Below, in pieces: positions 1 to 10,945 of a stretch of DNA of 64,000 bases. The stretch is taken from the NCBI GenBank assembly GCA_028583685.1, contig JAMXIF010001210.1, positions 13,292,068 through 13,356,067 of the forward strand, in the 5' to 3' direction. The translations under genes were made by a program, and so were the position numbers. This stretch comes from Petaurus breviceps papuanus. Its lineage: Eukaryota > Chordata > Mammalia > Diprotodontia > Petauridae. The notes beneath the pieces were generated by a model, which did no database searches, was not told where the DNA came from, and saw only the letters and a list, made by a program, of their open reading frames with translations. Each line of letters begins with the position of its first letter. Within the stretch, counting starts at the first letter, position 1.

Positions 1-234
1 ATTTCAACTACGTCCAACCGTCCAACTCGTCATGACCCCATCTGGGGTTTTCTTGGCAGAGGTACTGGAGCAGTTTGCCATTTCCTTCTCCATCTCATTT
101 TACAACTGAGGAAACTGAGGCAAAAAGGGTACAGGGATTTGCCCACCATGTCTGAGGCCAGATTTGAACTCAGGAAGATTAGCCTTCCTGATTTCATGCC
201 CAGTGCTCTATCCACTTTGCCACCTCGCTGCCTG
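1..234 (-). mobile_element. Marsupial tRNA-derived SINE, long-tail class, cut by window edge
   Basis: Read on the minus strand this is a tRNA-like head (box A-like 'gtggatagagcactg', box B region at about 165-180) followed by the CORE block ('cctcagttt' region) and the tail that reads 'ggggttttcttggc' on plus. The extreme 3' tail lies at the window edge. Non-coding and Pol III-derived; the two short open frames across it are chance. Confidence 0.85.
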
Positions 235-361
235 AAAGGTAGTAAGAGACAGTCGGGCTTCAAACCCAGATCCTTGAACATTCCCCTCCCTCCCCACCCC
301 CAGTTCCCCAGTCATCTTTCCTTAGTATAAAACTGTTTTGAATCTGGACCTTGAGACTTGT

Positions 362-545
362 TTGGTTGGTTCTTGTCCTTTGTTCTGAAAGAGGACCAAA
401 ATTGCATCACTATGTTGAAGTCAAGGGGCAGCGTGTCTGACTGTGGCTGATCAGACCAATAGGAGCTTGGAAGGCTCTACCACAGGTAGGGCACAAATAG
501 TTCAGGTGAACATTTGGAGTACCAACCTAGTTAAATTCAGAAAGT
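362..545 (-). mobile_element. Marsupial interspersed repeat with 'gaagaggacca'-type end (family F)
   Basis: Starts with a form of 'ttcgttctcgaagaggacc' and runs on with 'gtggctgatcagaccaata'. The same terminal motif recurs at 24.86 kb and, inverted, near 26.27, 47.95 and 63.98 kb, so these copies share one end. I do not know the formal family name; an RTE-mobilised SINE is my guess. Confidence 0.55.
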
Positions 546-599
546 TGAATCCCTAACTTGGCCTTGGAAAACTAATAGAGAGTCCCATAGCCATGGAAC

Positions 600-1100
600 T
601 GTGGACTGTGTTGCGCAGTGGTAAAATTCTGGATCCTTGAAATATTGAAGCACAAGGAATTTTCCCCACTCCCTGCCTCAGGCCAGCTGTTTAAAATCTT
701 CCCCATACAGCACTTGTTAGGTAGGGCACTCCTGTTCTCAGGACCCTTCATTCTGGGGCACCTGCAGTTTCATCTTTTTAAATTCCTCAAGGATTCCTTG
801 CCCAAGATGTTGGTTTTGCTCATTAGGTCACCATCTTCTCTTCCCATAGGAACAAGAGAGGCTTTGTAAGAAGTGATTTCAAACTTGCTTGTCCTCACTC
901 TTGGCATCAGCAAGTGAAACTTCATTAGGAAGCAACTTTATTCCCTCACTGAATAGCTTTCCAACTTATGCTTGTCATACAAAAAGAAAGTTTTGGCCCA
1001 AAGCCTATAAACCTCGGCAACTTACCTCTGGTACTCAGGTTTTTCCTTGTCTGTGCATAGTGATTTGTTTCTCTTATCTGGAAAATGGAGATGAGATCAC
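600..1100. other. No recognisable feature
   Basis: Moderately complex sequence with short open frames only. No repeat family, splice-flanked exon or RNA gene was recognised. Confidence 0.5.
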
Positions 1101-1129
1101 TTGGCTGGGACTAGGTTTTTTTTCCCTTT

Positions 1130-1235
1130 TTGATTCCAGGCATTTAGCATAGTTTTTGGAACATAGTAGGTGCCTAATAAATGCTTATCAACTTGACCTT
1201 GCTTAGAACAGCACCTGGTACATAATAAATGCTTT
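1130..1235 (+). mobile_element. L2 LINE 3' end fragments
   Basis: Contains 'acatagtaggtgcctaataa' followed closely by a second similar end, 'ggtacataataaatgctt'. This is the extreme 3' end of L2, a LINE that died out early in mammalian history. Two adjacent ends suggest two insertions or a small duplication. Confidence 0.7.
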
Positions 1236-1239
1236 TTTA

Positions 1240-2340
1240 AAAAGTAGAATTATTTCATTAAAAAGAAGGAAACATTTTGGTGTCAGTCAGTTCATGTTTT
1301 TAAAATGTCATCTGCTAATAAAGACAAAAAATATAAGTGATGTTAGCAATACTCTTGCATTTTTTCCATTATCAAACATCTAACAAACACTGACAGACCG
1401 ATTGACCATTCACTTCTAAGACTAGGATGGTGGAGAAAGTAAGGAGAGACTCTGAGGGAACAGAGAGTCAAAGCTTAGGGACAAAGCATTGCTCTACTAG
1501 AAGCTATCCTTACCAGCATTACAAGATTATGTTTTCAAAGTAAAAAGAGATTTTGTTTTGTTGTAGGGCGCATGTATCATCTCCTTCCCCAAACCTCACC
1601 TTTAATTTATGCAGTATTTATTTCTTGCCACAACCAAGGAAACCAAACTCTATTTACATGGGATCAGTTGTTCACATCCTTCCCTCTGGTTTGTATTACA
1701 CACATATCCATGTGTCATTTGACTGGTCTCCACCCTCTCTGCCAAGTGACTCATAGATAGAAGTCTAGAGTGAGAACAAATTCTATGGAAATTGAGCTTT
1801 GCTTAGTCTATGGTCTTGTGTCTGTGATACAAGTGGGGAGATAATATCATATTAGGAGAGGCCAGGTACAAATATATAGTTAAGTATTTGCTTCTTGTCT
1901 GGTCTCCATATCATCCCACTGGAAAGAAAACTCTCAGAAGACATACTGATGAATAATGAGTGAAATGGAAGGAAGGGGATTGATATCAGTCAAATCCCAA
2001 CTCCAATTAGTCTCTGATTATGGGAGTGGATTTAGAAGGAAGAGTATTAGGTGGTCATTTCACACCAGTTCTTATAACCACAGTAGATGCTGTCCCTCTA
2101 GATTTATCTAAAGAAGTTGAGGGTCTCCTCGATGAAAGAAACTGAACAGTCCGTTGATTGTGCTGGTTGTTCTCAGTCCTACAATCCAAATAGAGCAGAA
2201 GAAGTTTCCTGGAGGGATTAAATGGCACACCTGGATGTATCCAGTCAACTGCGGGCTGAGGAAAAGCAAAGGAAGGAAAGAAAGAAATCCTTAAGTCAAG
2301 GTTAATTCAAACTTGCCTTAGTTGCTGAATTATTCACTTC
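1240..2340. other. No recognisable feature
   Basis: About 1.1 kb of AT-moderate sequence without a repeat I recognise and without an open frame longer than 67 codons. Confidence 0.5.
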
Positions 2341-2357
2341 CTGCTTTTGTCCCTGGC

Positions 2358-2592
2358 ATTAATAGCTGACATTTATATAGTCCTCTAACGTTTGCAAAGC
2401 GCTTTACATAATTTTCTCATATGAGCTTCACCACAACTCTGCAAAGTAGGCACTCTAAGCATTCCTGGATCCATTACTAGCTTTTACAGAAACAGAAATA
2501 GAGTCTTAGGTTAAATAACTCATTCATAGCCATACAGCTGTTTAGTGTAATTTGGGGCTCAAACCTGGCATTTACACTATTTTCCTCAGTGG
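2358..2592 (-). mobile_element. MIR/Ther CORE-SINE
   Basis: Reads 'tagctgacatttatatag' then 'gtttgcaaagcgctttac' on plus, which is the complement of the Ther/MIR tail, then a degraded CORE and head. Strongly diverged, so old. Confidence 0.8.
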
Positions 2593-2734
2593 TGGAAAGA
2601 ACTATTCCTCCATGCATGTGTCAGGGCTGCAATTGGTGAGAGCTTAGAGAAGAAATAATGGTTGATTTTCTGAGTCTCTGCTTCAGGAGACAACACACTC
2701 TGTAGAACTAGGCTTGGGACATTGGTTGCATAAG

Positions 2735-2800
2735 TGGCCGAGTCAGAATTTGAACTTAGGTCTTCCTGGCTCCAGGCAAAAAATTCTGTTCATTATGACA
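2735..2800 (-). mobile_element. MIR-like SINE head fragment
   Basis: Carries 'gaatttgaacttaggtcttc' and the 'cctggctcc' region that matches the complement of the SINE head. Truncated fragment. Confidence 0.6.
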
Positions 2801-2804
2801 ACTT

Positions 2805-2900
2805 GATCAATCAGTGGCATTTATTAAGAACTACTATGTGCCAGATTAATCAATGACACACAGTACCACTATGTGCTAAGGACTAAAGACAAGAGGAAAA
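2805..2900 (-). mobile_element. L2 3' end fragment
   Basis: 'ggcatttattaagaactact' and 'actatgtgctaaggact' are the complement of the L2 3' terminus; the copy is broken and partly repeated. Confidence 0.65.
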
Positions 2901-3424
2901 CCATCTTTTTCTGTACCCTCTGTTACTACTCTTTTTCTATAATACAGGATTGTAAGCAGTCTTAAAGAACATTTAAGCTTTCTCTGAAACAGAGGAGGGC
3001 AACTTTTGACATACATCCATTAGTGGCCCAGAAGTTGGAGGCTGTTGATCACACAGGTGAGGAGTAAGTTTAAATATCTAACTAGTGTGAAGTGATTCTC
3101 CATTTGGAGGAGAGAAGGAGGAAGGCAAGAAAGAAGACATCTCCAAGAATTAGAGGGAGATAGATTGGAGAGGGAGGAACTTACAGAAAGGAGATGGGTG
3201 ACAAGGATTTCACATGGATTTGGGAATTTTTCTTATTGCTGTTGTTTCTTAACTGAAGTTTCACCAGATAAGAGCATCAGCATACGAAAAACCCTCACAA
3301 AACATGGTCAATTCAAGTTTCAAGCTGTGACAAGATGGGAAACAAAACCAGATCAAGGCCAGAATCTATTTTTCAGGTCAGGCCTCTGACCTCTGGCTTT
3401 ATGGTTCCTGAATGTTTGGAGGGT

Positions 3425-3612
3425 ACTTTGGAGAACCACAGAATTTGAAAGCTACAAGGACCTGGGACATCATCTCTTTTCACCTCCCAGTTTCATGTAT
3501 GGGAAAGCAGTCCTTGAGAGGTAAAATTGATTTCCTAATCAAGGCCACATAGGTAAAGTATAAGCAGATATTGAACTAGAATCTAAACCTCCATCTCCCT
3601 TCCCATTCTTGT
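3425..3612 (-). mobile_element. MIR-type SINE (unsplit-tail variant)
   Basis: The 'cacagaatttgaaagctaca' start followed by a decayed 'gaggtaaaattgatttcc' core matches the variant whose 3' tail reads '...ccttccagctctaaatctatg' in the forward direction. Old and diverged. Confidence 0.65.
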
Positions 3613-3699
3613 TCTTTCTCCTTCCTAACATTTTGTTGTACTTGGGGGTGACTGAACTCTGAGCTTACTTTTGGGCTCAAGTTTTATTTTGTTGCTGTT

Positions 3700-3935
3700 A
3701 TTCAGGAATAAAGCACTGGGCTTGGAGTCAGGAAGAGCTGAGTCCAAATATAGCTACGTGACCCTGGGCAAATCACTTAAAATCGCTTTCTGCCTCAGTT
3801 TCCTCATCTGTAAAATAGGGCTTACAATATCACCTGCATCCCAGGGTTGTTGCAGGGATCAAATTAGATGATATTTGTAAAGCATTTAACACAGTGCTGG
3901 CACAAAGTAGGTACTTAAATGTTTATTCTTCATTC
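3700..3935 (+). mobile_element. MIR/Ther CORE-SINE
   Basis: The head 'cttggagtcaggaagagctg', the core 'tgaccctgggcaaatcactt' and the tail with 'cagggttgttgcagggatca' are all in order, giving a near full-length copy on the plus strand. Confidence 0.85.
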
Positions 3936-4111
3936 TTTGCTTCCAAGTGAGGTCTAGCATTGGCCAACAAAGGTTTAGCATTGAACTGTGTGATGTTCAG
4001 AGGCACACACTCACTCAAACACATATATAATTGGATGGCCAGCTGTCCTTGACTAAGTTGAAAACATGAGTGTAATTAGAATAAAACTACAAATATAACT
4101 ACTTTGACAAC

Positions 4112-4190
4112 AATAAAAATAACTTACATTTATTTAGCATGTCAAGGTTTCCAGAGCATTTTAAATCAGATACTCTGTGAGGATGTATGA
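4112..4190 (-). mobile_element. MIR/Ther tail fragment
   Basis: 'acttacatttatttagcatg' is the complement of the Ther tail; the rest is missing or too diverged. Confidence 0.5.
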
Positions 4191-4194
4191 ATAA

Positions 4195-4320
4195 ATGGAT
4201 CAATGAAAAATAATTTATTAAGCACTCACTGTGTACTAGACCCTGCTATATGCCAGATACAAATACAGAAGTGAAATGGTCCCTAACCTCAAGAAACCTG
4301 CATTCTAATAGGGGTAAATC
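4195..4320 (-). mobile_element. L2 3' end
   Basis: 'aatttattaagcactcactg' followed by 'ccctaacctcaagaaacctg' is the complement of the L2 3' region. Similarity may continue weakly to about 4.64 kb. Confidence 0.7.
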
Positions 4321-4734
4321 ATATGTGCAGGAGGCCAGTGGTGGCCAGCAAAGGGAGTTTGGGGCTGAGGAATCACAGGGATTGGGAGTGGTTGCTTATC
4401 ACACCCTTTCCAGAAGGATGGGCTTTATGAACTTGACTACTATTCCAGAGTAGAATGTTGAAAGTCCAAAGGGGGCTAAAGGTTACCCATGTGGTATCAG
4501 GACAGATGACAAGACATATGGTTGGTGGGATGGGATGTGAAGCACCATGTCTGAGGCCGGTTAGACATAGTGCTTTAGGTGAATTTGTACTTCTTGGCTC
4601 AGCATTCAGAAGAGCTCAGCCCCAGGGCTGTGTGCCTAAATTGAGAGGATTCATTTTTCCTTCTCTTCCATGAAAGAGGAAGTATGGTCTCTGAAGTATT
4701 GAAAATAGTTCTTGGGGGTGGAGCAGTGGGAAGG

Positions 4735-4757
4735 CAGATGGATGGATGGATGGATGG
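4735..4757. repeat. (GGAT)n microsatellite
   Basis: About five tandem 'gatg' units in a short perfect run. Confidence 0.9.
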
Positions 4758-4779
4758 TGGAGCAAGCCCCTGTTACCCT

Positions 4780-4870
4780 CAATTTGTAGATGAGGAAACT
4801 GAGGTTTAGAGAGCTTGACTGATGAACCTATGGCTATCTAGTGCATGTGTGTAAGAGAAGTCTGATAGTT
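4780..4870 (-). mobile_element. MIR CORE fragment
   Basis: 'gtagatgaggaaactgaggt' is the complement of the CORE-SINE core; head and tail are not recognisable. Confidence 0.65.
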
Positions 4871-5374
4871 CCTTCTCCCACTACCAATCTGACTGGTGAG
4901 TGCCTCCCATGGCCCACCATATCCAAAAGACCCCAGACAGGCTTTACTTTATTCCACAACTATCTTTTCAGGAGGCTTGTTGGTTAAAAACCATGCCCAA
5001 AGGACTTAAATCTTTCAGCTGGAGAATCACAAGGCCTTAATTCTGCCTCACTGCCCCCATCCCCATTGCTGGTATGACTGGTGAATGCCTCAAGGGTCCT
5101 CCTACATAGATTGACCCTAGACAAGTTTCATTTTTTTCTCTCCAGTCACCTTATCTCCACTGTAATTTATACTGATAGTAATAGTGATTCTCTACTGCCA
5201 CACCCCACACCAACCCCCTTTCCAGTTCTAGAACAATGATCAAATCATATTGCCATTGAAATGGGTATGCTAGTCTGTTCCCTTATGTCTCCACTCACCA
5301 TCTCTGTAACTTTCCAAACCAAAATGCCCCTCCCTGGCTACCACTCCCCAGATAGTGTTGTTTGCCCTTCCTAG

Positions 5375-5485
5375 AATGTAATCTTCCTGTGAGTTAAAGA
5401 GTGTTTTCGCTTTTATATTTGTATCACCGACACAACACAGTATTCGGCACAGAGTAAACAATAAATGTTTATCATTCATAAAGAG
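5375..5485 (+). mobile_element. L2 3' end
   Basis: 'agaatgtaatcttcctgtga' then 'ttgtatcaccgacacaac' and 'aacaataaatgtttatc' follow the L2 3' terminus. A 136-codon minus-strand open frame crossing it is not a gene: it is partly made of this LINE tail. Confidence 0.75.
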
Positions 5486-7700
5486 TTTTGGAATGCCAGA
5501 GGGTTCATGGTGGAGGCATCTCAGGGCAGTAGTAATTTTAATGGGAAGAGAATTTCTTTTCAAAGTTTTCCTTGGAAGTCTGGATTGGAAACTAATGGTC
5601 CTGGTCAAACTTGGGGTGAGAGGCCATTTAGAATCATCTGTGATGTGGCTGTTTTTAGGGTACAAAAAGAAATTGATCACAGAATTCTTTGAAAACGGTT
5701 TGAGTTAACAATGGCCAATTTCCACAATCATTTTAAATACACTCCCTTTTCTTAAATGGTGGTTGATGGCCATTCTGGAAAGACTGTGGATCCTGCTCCT
5801 GCTCCAGGCATGGCATGATCTTTCTTTGGGACTCATAACTGCACTCTCTCCCTTTGCTTCTAGCTAATTGCTTTAATGCATCCTGAATGTATCTAGGCTG
5901 CCTCCCTCTAACCAGTAGGTCATCATTTATTCACGGGCCCAAAGTCCCTTAAGCAGCCTCCTGCTGGCCATCACACTGCAGGGGATTAATGTAGCCCGGC
6001 TAGCTAGTCAGCAAGAAAGATGACATCATTTTCATGTCAGGAATGGGAACGTGTGTTTGTGTATGAAAGGGTAAAGGAGTACTTCGAAAGAAAAATCAAG
6101 TCAACTACTCTTTGGAGATGCAGTTCTGCACTATTTTTTTTCTTCCACTTTTAATCCAATCTGGTTACTCCCACATGAGTTATTAATATAGGACACGTTC
6201 AAGGCATCTTCCTTTCCGTCTCCTCCTATATATCCAGCTAATTAATTTATTTTAACAAGGGGAACTGCTCTTTCCTCTCCATCTCCCCTGCTTAATTTCC
6301 CTTAATTCAAGCCCTGGACCCACAACTAATATAAGATTATTACCTAGATCAGGATCAATGAGCTACAGTGTGAAAAGATCTTTCACTCTTTTGGACAATG
6401 AAACCCAATCATAACAAGGCAAAAAAAAGGAATGCCTTTAACCGAGAAAATAAGGATGCCTGTATATTGGGGGAGTGACCAGCAAGTTTCCATTATATGT
6501 CTTCCTCATTTGTGAAGGAAAATGCAATGAATCTGAAATGTCCTAAATACTTACCAATGAAAGCAGATAACTAATTTCTTTGTAGGGTTCACTAAAACTG
6601 GGATTAGCCAATAAAATGGAGTCAGCACCAAAGGGTTGATCATTCTTCAAGAATGACTAAGTTCAGTGTGTCTTCTCAACTCTGGCTTCTACCCTATCTT
6701 TCTGGGGAAAATAGGGAAAATATCTGTAGTGGGTATGGGGCCAGTCTTTTGTCTCAATATTTGCCAACATGGAGGAAATCTGGAAAGGAAAACAAAGTAA
6801 AATCAAACTGATTTATGGTGATCTCTAATGCTTTACTATTGTTACCTACAACCCAGATGTAGCTTAGCAGACTATTTTTTAGGCTGTTTTTTTTTTTTTA
6901 CCAGAGAAATCTACCTGAAAGAAGTGGGACAAGGATATATCAATAATAAATTGGTGAGTGGGCCTCCTTTTCTTACCAGATATAGTAACTAACTGTAGAG
7001 TTTGTGTGCCCATGTATGAGGGGGAGGGGAGAGAGAGAGCCTGAGACATTCTATCTCCCTTTAAGATAATTCATATGAGCTATAGAAGGTTATTCTATAA
7101 TTCTCTTTCCTGTACCCTAAGGAATTTTCTTTCTTTGGGAAATGTCAACGCTTGTCTTTCAAAAACCAGAAAAAGGGTGATGGGTGGGGGGAAGGGGGAA
7201 GATTGTGAAAACAAGCACTGTGCAGCCCACTTTCACACTCTGGTAGCCGACAAGGAGGTATCGGAGAGGAGTCAGGAGCTGTTAATGAATATACCAGCTG
7301 TGTATGGAAAAGCAGCCAAGCTCAGCCTCTGGGCTTTCATTTTTCTGCTTGGATCCTTATCCTAGACTGCCAACAAGAAACGCACAATATTACCTCAGCA
7401 ATGACTCCAAGCAGTGGCAAGACTCATAAAGCAGAGATTACATGGGGATATCGACTGAGCCTTGATCCAGGCCTGGGGTAGAACAGAAGAAGCATGCCAT
7501 CATTACTTTCTGATCAAGCTTTGATGATATATTGAATTTAAGACAAAATCATCCTCCCTCGCCACCAATCTCCTCCCCATCTCCTATCTAACACAATTAA
7601 AAATCCCACCATGGATATTCTTGGAACTGAGAGGCTTAGTTATTTCTTGACCCAAGTGAAAATGTGATATAAAGTTCTCATTCAATACACCAAGGATTTG
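5486..7700. other. Low-repeat stretch, no gene recognised
   Basis: About 2.2 kb with almost no recognisable SINE or LINE. It holds short homopolymer runs (A8 near 6.42 kb, T13 near 6.89 kb). No open frame above 100 codons and no RNA gene seen. Low repeat content could reflect constraint, but I cannot show that here. Confidence 0.45.
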
Positions 7701-7715
7701 TGATTTCACTAGTAT

Positions 7716-7991
7716 GGGCTCTCTCTCTTTATTTCTCTCTGTCTCTGCCTCTCTCTCCACTGAGTTCCCCTCTGTCTTTCTCTCCCTCTCTGTCTTTCTC
7801 TCTGTTTCTCTTCTTTGTCTCTCCTTTTTCTGTCTCTTTATTTTCCCCCTGTATTTTCTTTCTCTCTCTTTTCTCTCTTTCTTCTCTGTATCTTTCTCTC
7901 TGCCTTTTTTCTCTCCTCTGTCTTTTTCTCTCTCTGTCTTTCTTTTATCTTTCTCAGACTCTGTTTCTCTGTCCCTCTGTCTTTGTCTCTC

Positions 7992-8082
<91 letters not shown>

Positions 8083-8090
8083 TTCTCTTC
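7716..8090. repeat. Polypyrimidine tract with perfect (CT)40
   Basis: Nearly 375 bases of C/T with scattered G; the pure CT run spans 7997-8076. Overlapping open frames rich in Ser/Leu on plus and Arg/Glu on minus are a product of the repeat, not proteins. Confidence 0.95.
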
Positions 8091-8341
8091 TATTATTGAT
8101 CTCAGCATGTGGTCTTTATGAATTGCAGGAGCCAAAGACATTTAATGCCTGGTGGCCCAGAATCTGGTGATAAACTTGTCCACCAGTTTAGGCACCATCC
8201 AAATGCTTCTGCACTCAAAGTTGTTCTAGCTTGGTAGGATGGATCAGAGCTTGTGTCCTGTTGGCCAGGACCAGGACAACCTCCATGGCATAATGAAGCA
8301 TCAGGGTAGGACTTCAATATTATAATTGCAGATGGTCTAGT

Positions 8342-8520
8342 TATAGAATCATAGAATAATAGATTATACATCATCTAGTCTGACCTCCTGATCTTTTAGG
8401 TGAGGCAAAGGAGACCCAGAGAAATGAATGCATTTCCCAAGAACACACAGTGAATCAATAACAGAGTTGGCACTCTGCAACCCAGATTTCTCTTTACTCC
8501 CAGTTCAACATTCTGTCCAC
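8342..8520 (-). mobile_element. MIR-type SINE variant
   Basis: Starts 'tagaatcatagaataatag', continues 'catctagtctgacctcctga', then a degraded CORE. It is the complement of the MIR-type SINE whose tail has 'tgatcctatga'. Confidence 0.75.
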
Positions 8521-8529
8521 TCATCATCT

Positions 8530-8635
8530 TGTCAAAAAGCATTTACTGAGTGTCTATTATGTGCCAGGCACTGTGCTAAGCACTGGGGATTCAGAGAATG
8601 GTCGAAAAACAGTCACTAAACTATACTGCTTCAAT
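8530..8635 (-). mobile_element. L2 3' end
   Basis: 'tatgtgccaggcactgtgct' is the complement of the L2 3' terminus, with 'aagcactggggattcaga' following. Confidence 0.85.
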
Positions 8636-8660
8636 AGTATTCAATGGAAGTTTAAAATAA

Positions 8661-8899
8661 TGTTGTTCAGTCGTTTTTGACTCTTTGTGATCCTACGTTG
8701 GGTTTTTGTAGTAGAGATATTAGAGTGGTTTGCAATTTCCTCCTCCAGCTCATTTTACAGATGAGGATCTGAGGCAACAAAGTTAAGTGACTTGCTCAGG
8801 GTCATACAGCTAGTAAATGTCTGAGGCTGGAACTCACAAAGATGAGTCTTCCTGACTCCAGGCCTGGCACTGTATACACTGTGTCACCTAGTTTCCCAT
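8661..8899 (-). mobile_element. Marsupial tRNA-derived SINE, long-tail class
   Basis: Tail 'gttgttcagtcgtttttgac' leads into the core complement and the head complement 'gtcttcctgactccaggcc'. A full-length minus-strand copy. Confidence 0.85.
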
Positions 8900-8934
8900 T
8901 AAAATAATAGTTGGCTATTTAGGGGTCCTTAAAT

Positions 8935-9190
8935 AATAATAGCCAGTCAATATTTATGTATAGTGTTTTAAAGTTTGCAAGGTGCTGTTCATATGTTATC
9001 TTATTTGATCCTCACAATGACCTGTAAGAGAGGTGCTATTATTATTTTTAGAGATATTTTTGCAGGTAAACTAAGACAGATATAAATAACTTGTGTAGGA
9101 TCACATAGCTAGTAAGTGTCTCAGGTAGGATTTGAACTCAAGGCTTTCTGACTTCAAATACAGTATTCTTATCCACTATAACACTTTAAT
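8935..9190 (-). mobile_element. MIR/Ther CORE-SINE
   Basis: 'gtttgcaaggtgctgttcat' tail, 'gaggtgctattattattttt' and the head complement with 'gatttgaactcaaggctt' in order. Confidence 0.8.
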
Positions 9191-9235
9191 TGACAGAATC
9201 CCTATCTTCAGAGTACATCTCAGGTGCTACTACTA

Positions 9236-9425
9236 AAATAATAATATTAATAATAGCTAATATTTAGATAATGCTTTAAAGTTTAAGAAGCACTTTATAT
9301 ACACTATCTATTTGATTCTTACAACAATCTTGTGAGGTAGGTGCTATTATTATCTCCATTTTGTAACTGAAGCAGAGATTAGGTTGCAGGATCCAAAACT
9401 CTGTCCACTGCATCACCTATATGAG
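9236..9425 (-). mobile_element. MIR/Ther CORE-SINE
   Basis: 'taatagctaatatttagata' and 'gtgaggtaggtgctattatt' give the Ther tail complement; the head end is truncated. Confidence 0.8.
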
Positions 9426-9504
9426 CCTTCTCAATTCCCTCCAATATGAATATTTTTTCCCATTTTGAAATTACTTTGCATTTATTTACTAGAGTACATG
9501 TTAT

Positions 9505-9650
9505 ATCACCCAGCTCCCCACCCCCACTAAAAGTAAGCTCCTTGAAGGCAGGTGCTATTTCTTTAAAATAAAAAAAATTGTATCCTCAGTACCTTGGACA
9601 GTAACTGATTTAGTAGATACTCTATTGAATTGAATTGCCTTGAATTCAGA
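9505..9650 (+). mobile_element. L2 3' end
   Basis: 'gtaagctccttgaaggcagg' is the diagnostic L2 3' motif; it runs into 'ttgtatcctcagtaccttgg'. Confidence 0.8.
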
Positions 9651-9819
9651 CCAAATAAACAACACACCTGAATGCATAGAAGCTAACATGATGGCTCCAA
9701 TAATTTTTGTGCAAATTTCACAATAAAATTCCCCGGCATCATTCTTCTTTCCTTTATAAACTCTTTGTCTCTGTCTCTATCTCTTTCTTTCTCTCCAGTC
9801 TGTATGTCCTCACCATAAG

Positions 9820-10005
9820 AATAACAGGAATTATGTTGCAGAAAGAACAATGAATTTGAAGTCACTATTTACCATGTTACTGTGGGCTGAATCATTTCCT
9901 CTCTCTGGACCTCATTTTCTTTACCTGTAAAATCAGTGAGTTGAACTGGATAACCCCTAAGGTTTCTCCCAGTTCTAGTTCCTATAATTCTAGGTCCCAA
10001 TGTAT
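9820..10005 (+). mobile_element. MIR-type SINE variant
   Basis: CORE-like 'ctctggacctcattttcttt' followed by the tail 'aaggtttctcccagttctag'. Plus-strand copy with a decayed head. Confidence 0.7.
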
Positions 10006-10084
10006 CCAATGTAACAGTAGCTAAGATTTCCTGGAAATAGTATAGGAGGAAGGAAGAAGGTTCAAGAGAACATTTGGCTTGTCA

Positions 10085-10510
10085 GGGCAGTTCTGTCCAT
10101 GTCACTCCCTTGCTTAAGAAGCTCCAGTGGATCCCTATTGTCTCTAGGATCAGAGCTATACTCTTCTGATTTACATTTAAAACCCTTTAAAACTTGGCTC
10201 TAACCTATCTTTCCATTGCCCAGGTTGACTTTCATGCCTGGAATGCTCTCTCTCATTCTGATAGTTATACAGTGCCACCTCTTTCAAGAGGCTATTATTG
10301 ATGTCCTTAGTGGTTAGTTTCCTTACCACCTATCCCCCACAATGCCATTGCATTTATTTTGGATATATCCCATATTAACACATCTGTGAACATATTGTTT
10401 ACTCATCATAACATGTAAACTAACTGGCAGAAGTACTATTCCATTTCCATCTTTGTAGCCTCAGTGTCTGGCACATAGTAGGCACTTAATAAAATCTTAT
10501 TGAGTAATCC
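10085..10510 (+). mobile_element. L2 LINE 3' region
   Basis: A good L2 3' segment: 'cactcccttgcttaagaagc', 'gtggatccctattgtctcta', 'catgcctggaatgctctctc' and the end 'ctggcacatagtaggcactt'. This is the C-terminal ORF2/3' UTR part, non-functional. Confidence 0.9.
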
Positions 10511-10689
10511 CTTTCTTTGGTCTAAAAGACTAACCAGAAAGTCAAACTCATAGGAAATGAAAAATCACCATGAGGTTTGAGAGTGCCATGGAAAAACAAA
10601 TCTTTCTTGTTCTACACATTGGGTTGTTTCTGGAACAGGAAGTGCTCCAAGTTTTGAATTATGCAGTCTGACCTTGTTTTCATGGTTTA

Positions 10690-10941
10690 TTCATTTTCAG
10701 GTGTGTTCAACTCTTTCATGACCCAGTTTGGGTTTTTGTTTTTTTGTTTTTTTTGGCAAAGACACTGAGTGGTTTGCCATTTCCTTCTCCAGCTCATTTT
10801 ACAGATAAGGAACTGAGGCCAACAGGATTCAGTGACTTGCCCAGGATCACACAGCTATAAGTGTTTGAGACTGGATTTGAACTCATGAAGATGAGTATTC
10901 CCGACTCCAGGACTAGCACTCCATCCACTCTAGCTGCCCTT
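10690..10941 (-). mobile_element. Marsupial tRNA-derived SINE, long-tail class
   Basis: Tail complement with 'ctctttcatgacccagtttg', an internal T-rich expansion, then the core and the head complement ending 'actctagctgccc'. Confidence 0.85.
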
Positions 10942-10945
10942 TAGA

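Noticed and set aside
5270-5680. 136-codon minus-strand open frame
   Set aside because: Part of it is the complement of an L2 3' end; no domain, no signal peptide, no exon context.
7716-8090. CRISPR-like spaced repeats
   Set aside because: Simple dinucleotide repeat without spacers; the genome is mammalian.
7584-8170. Open frames up to 185 codons rich in Arg/Glu or Ser/Leu
   Set aside because: Pure product of the (CT)n/(GA)n array.
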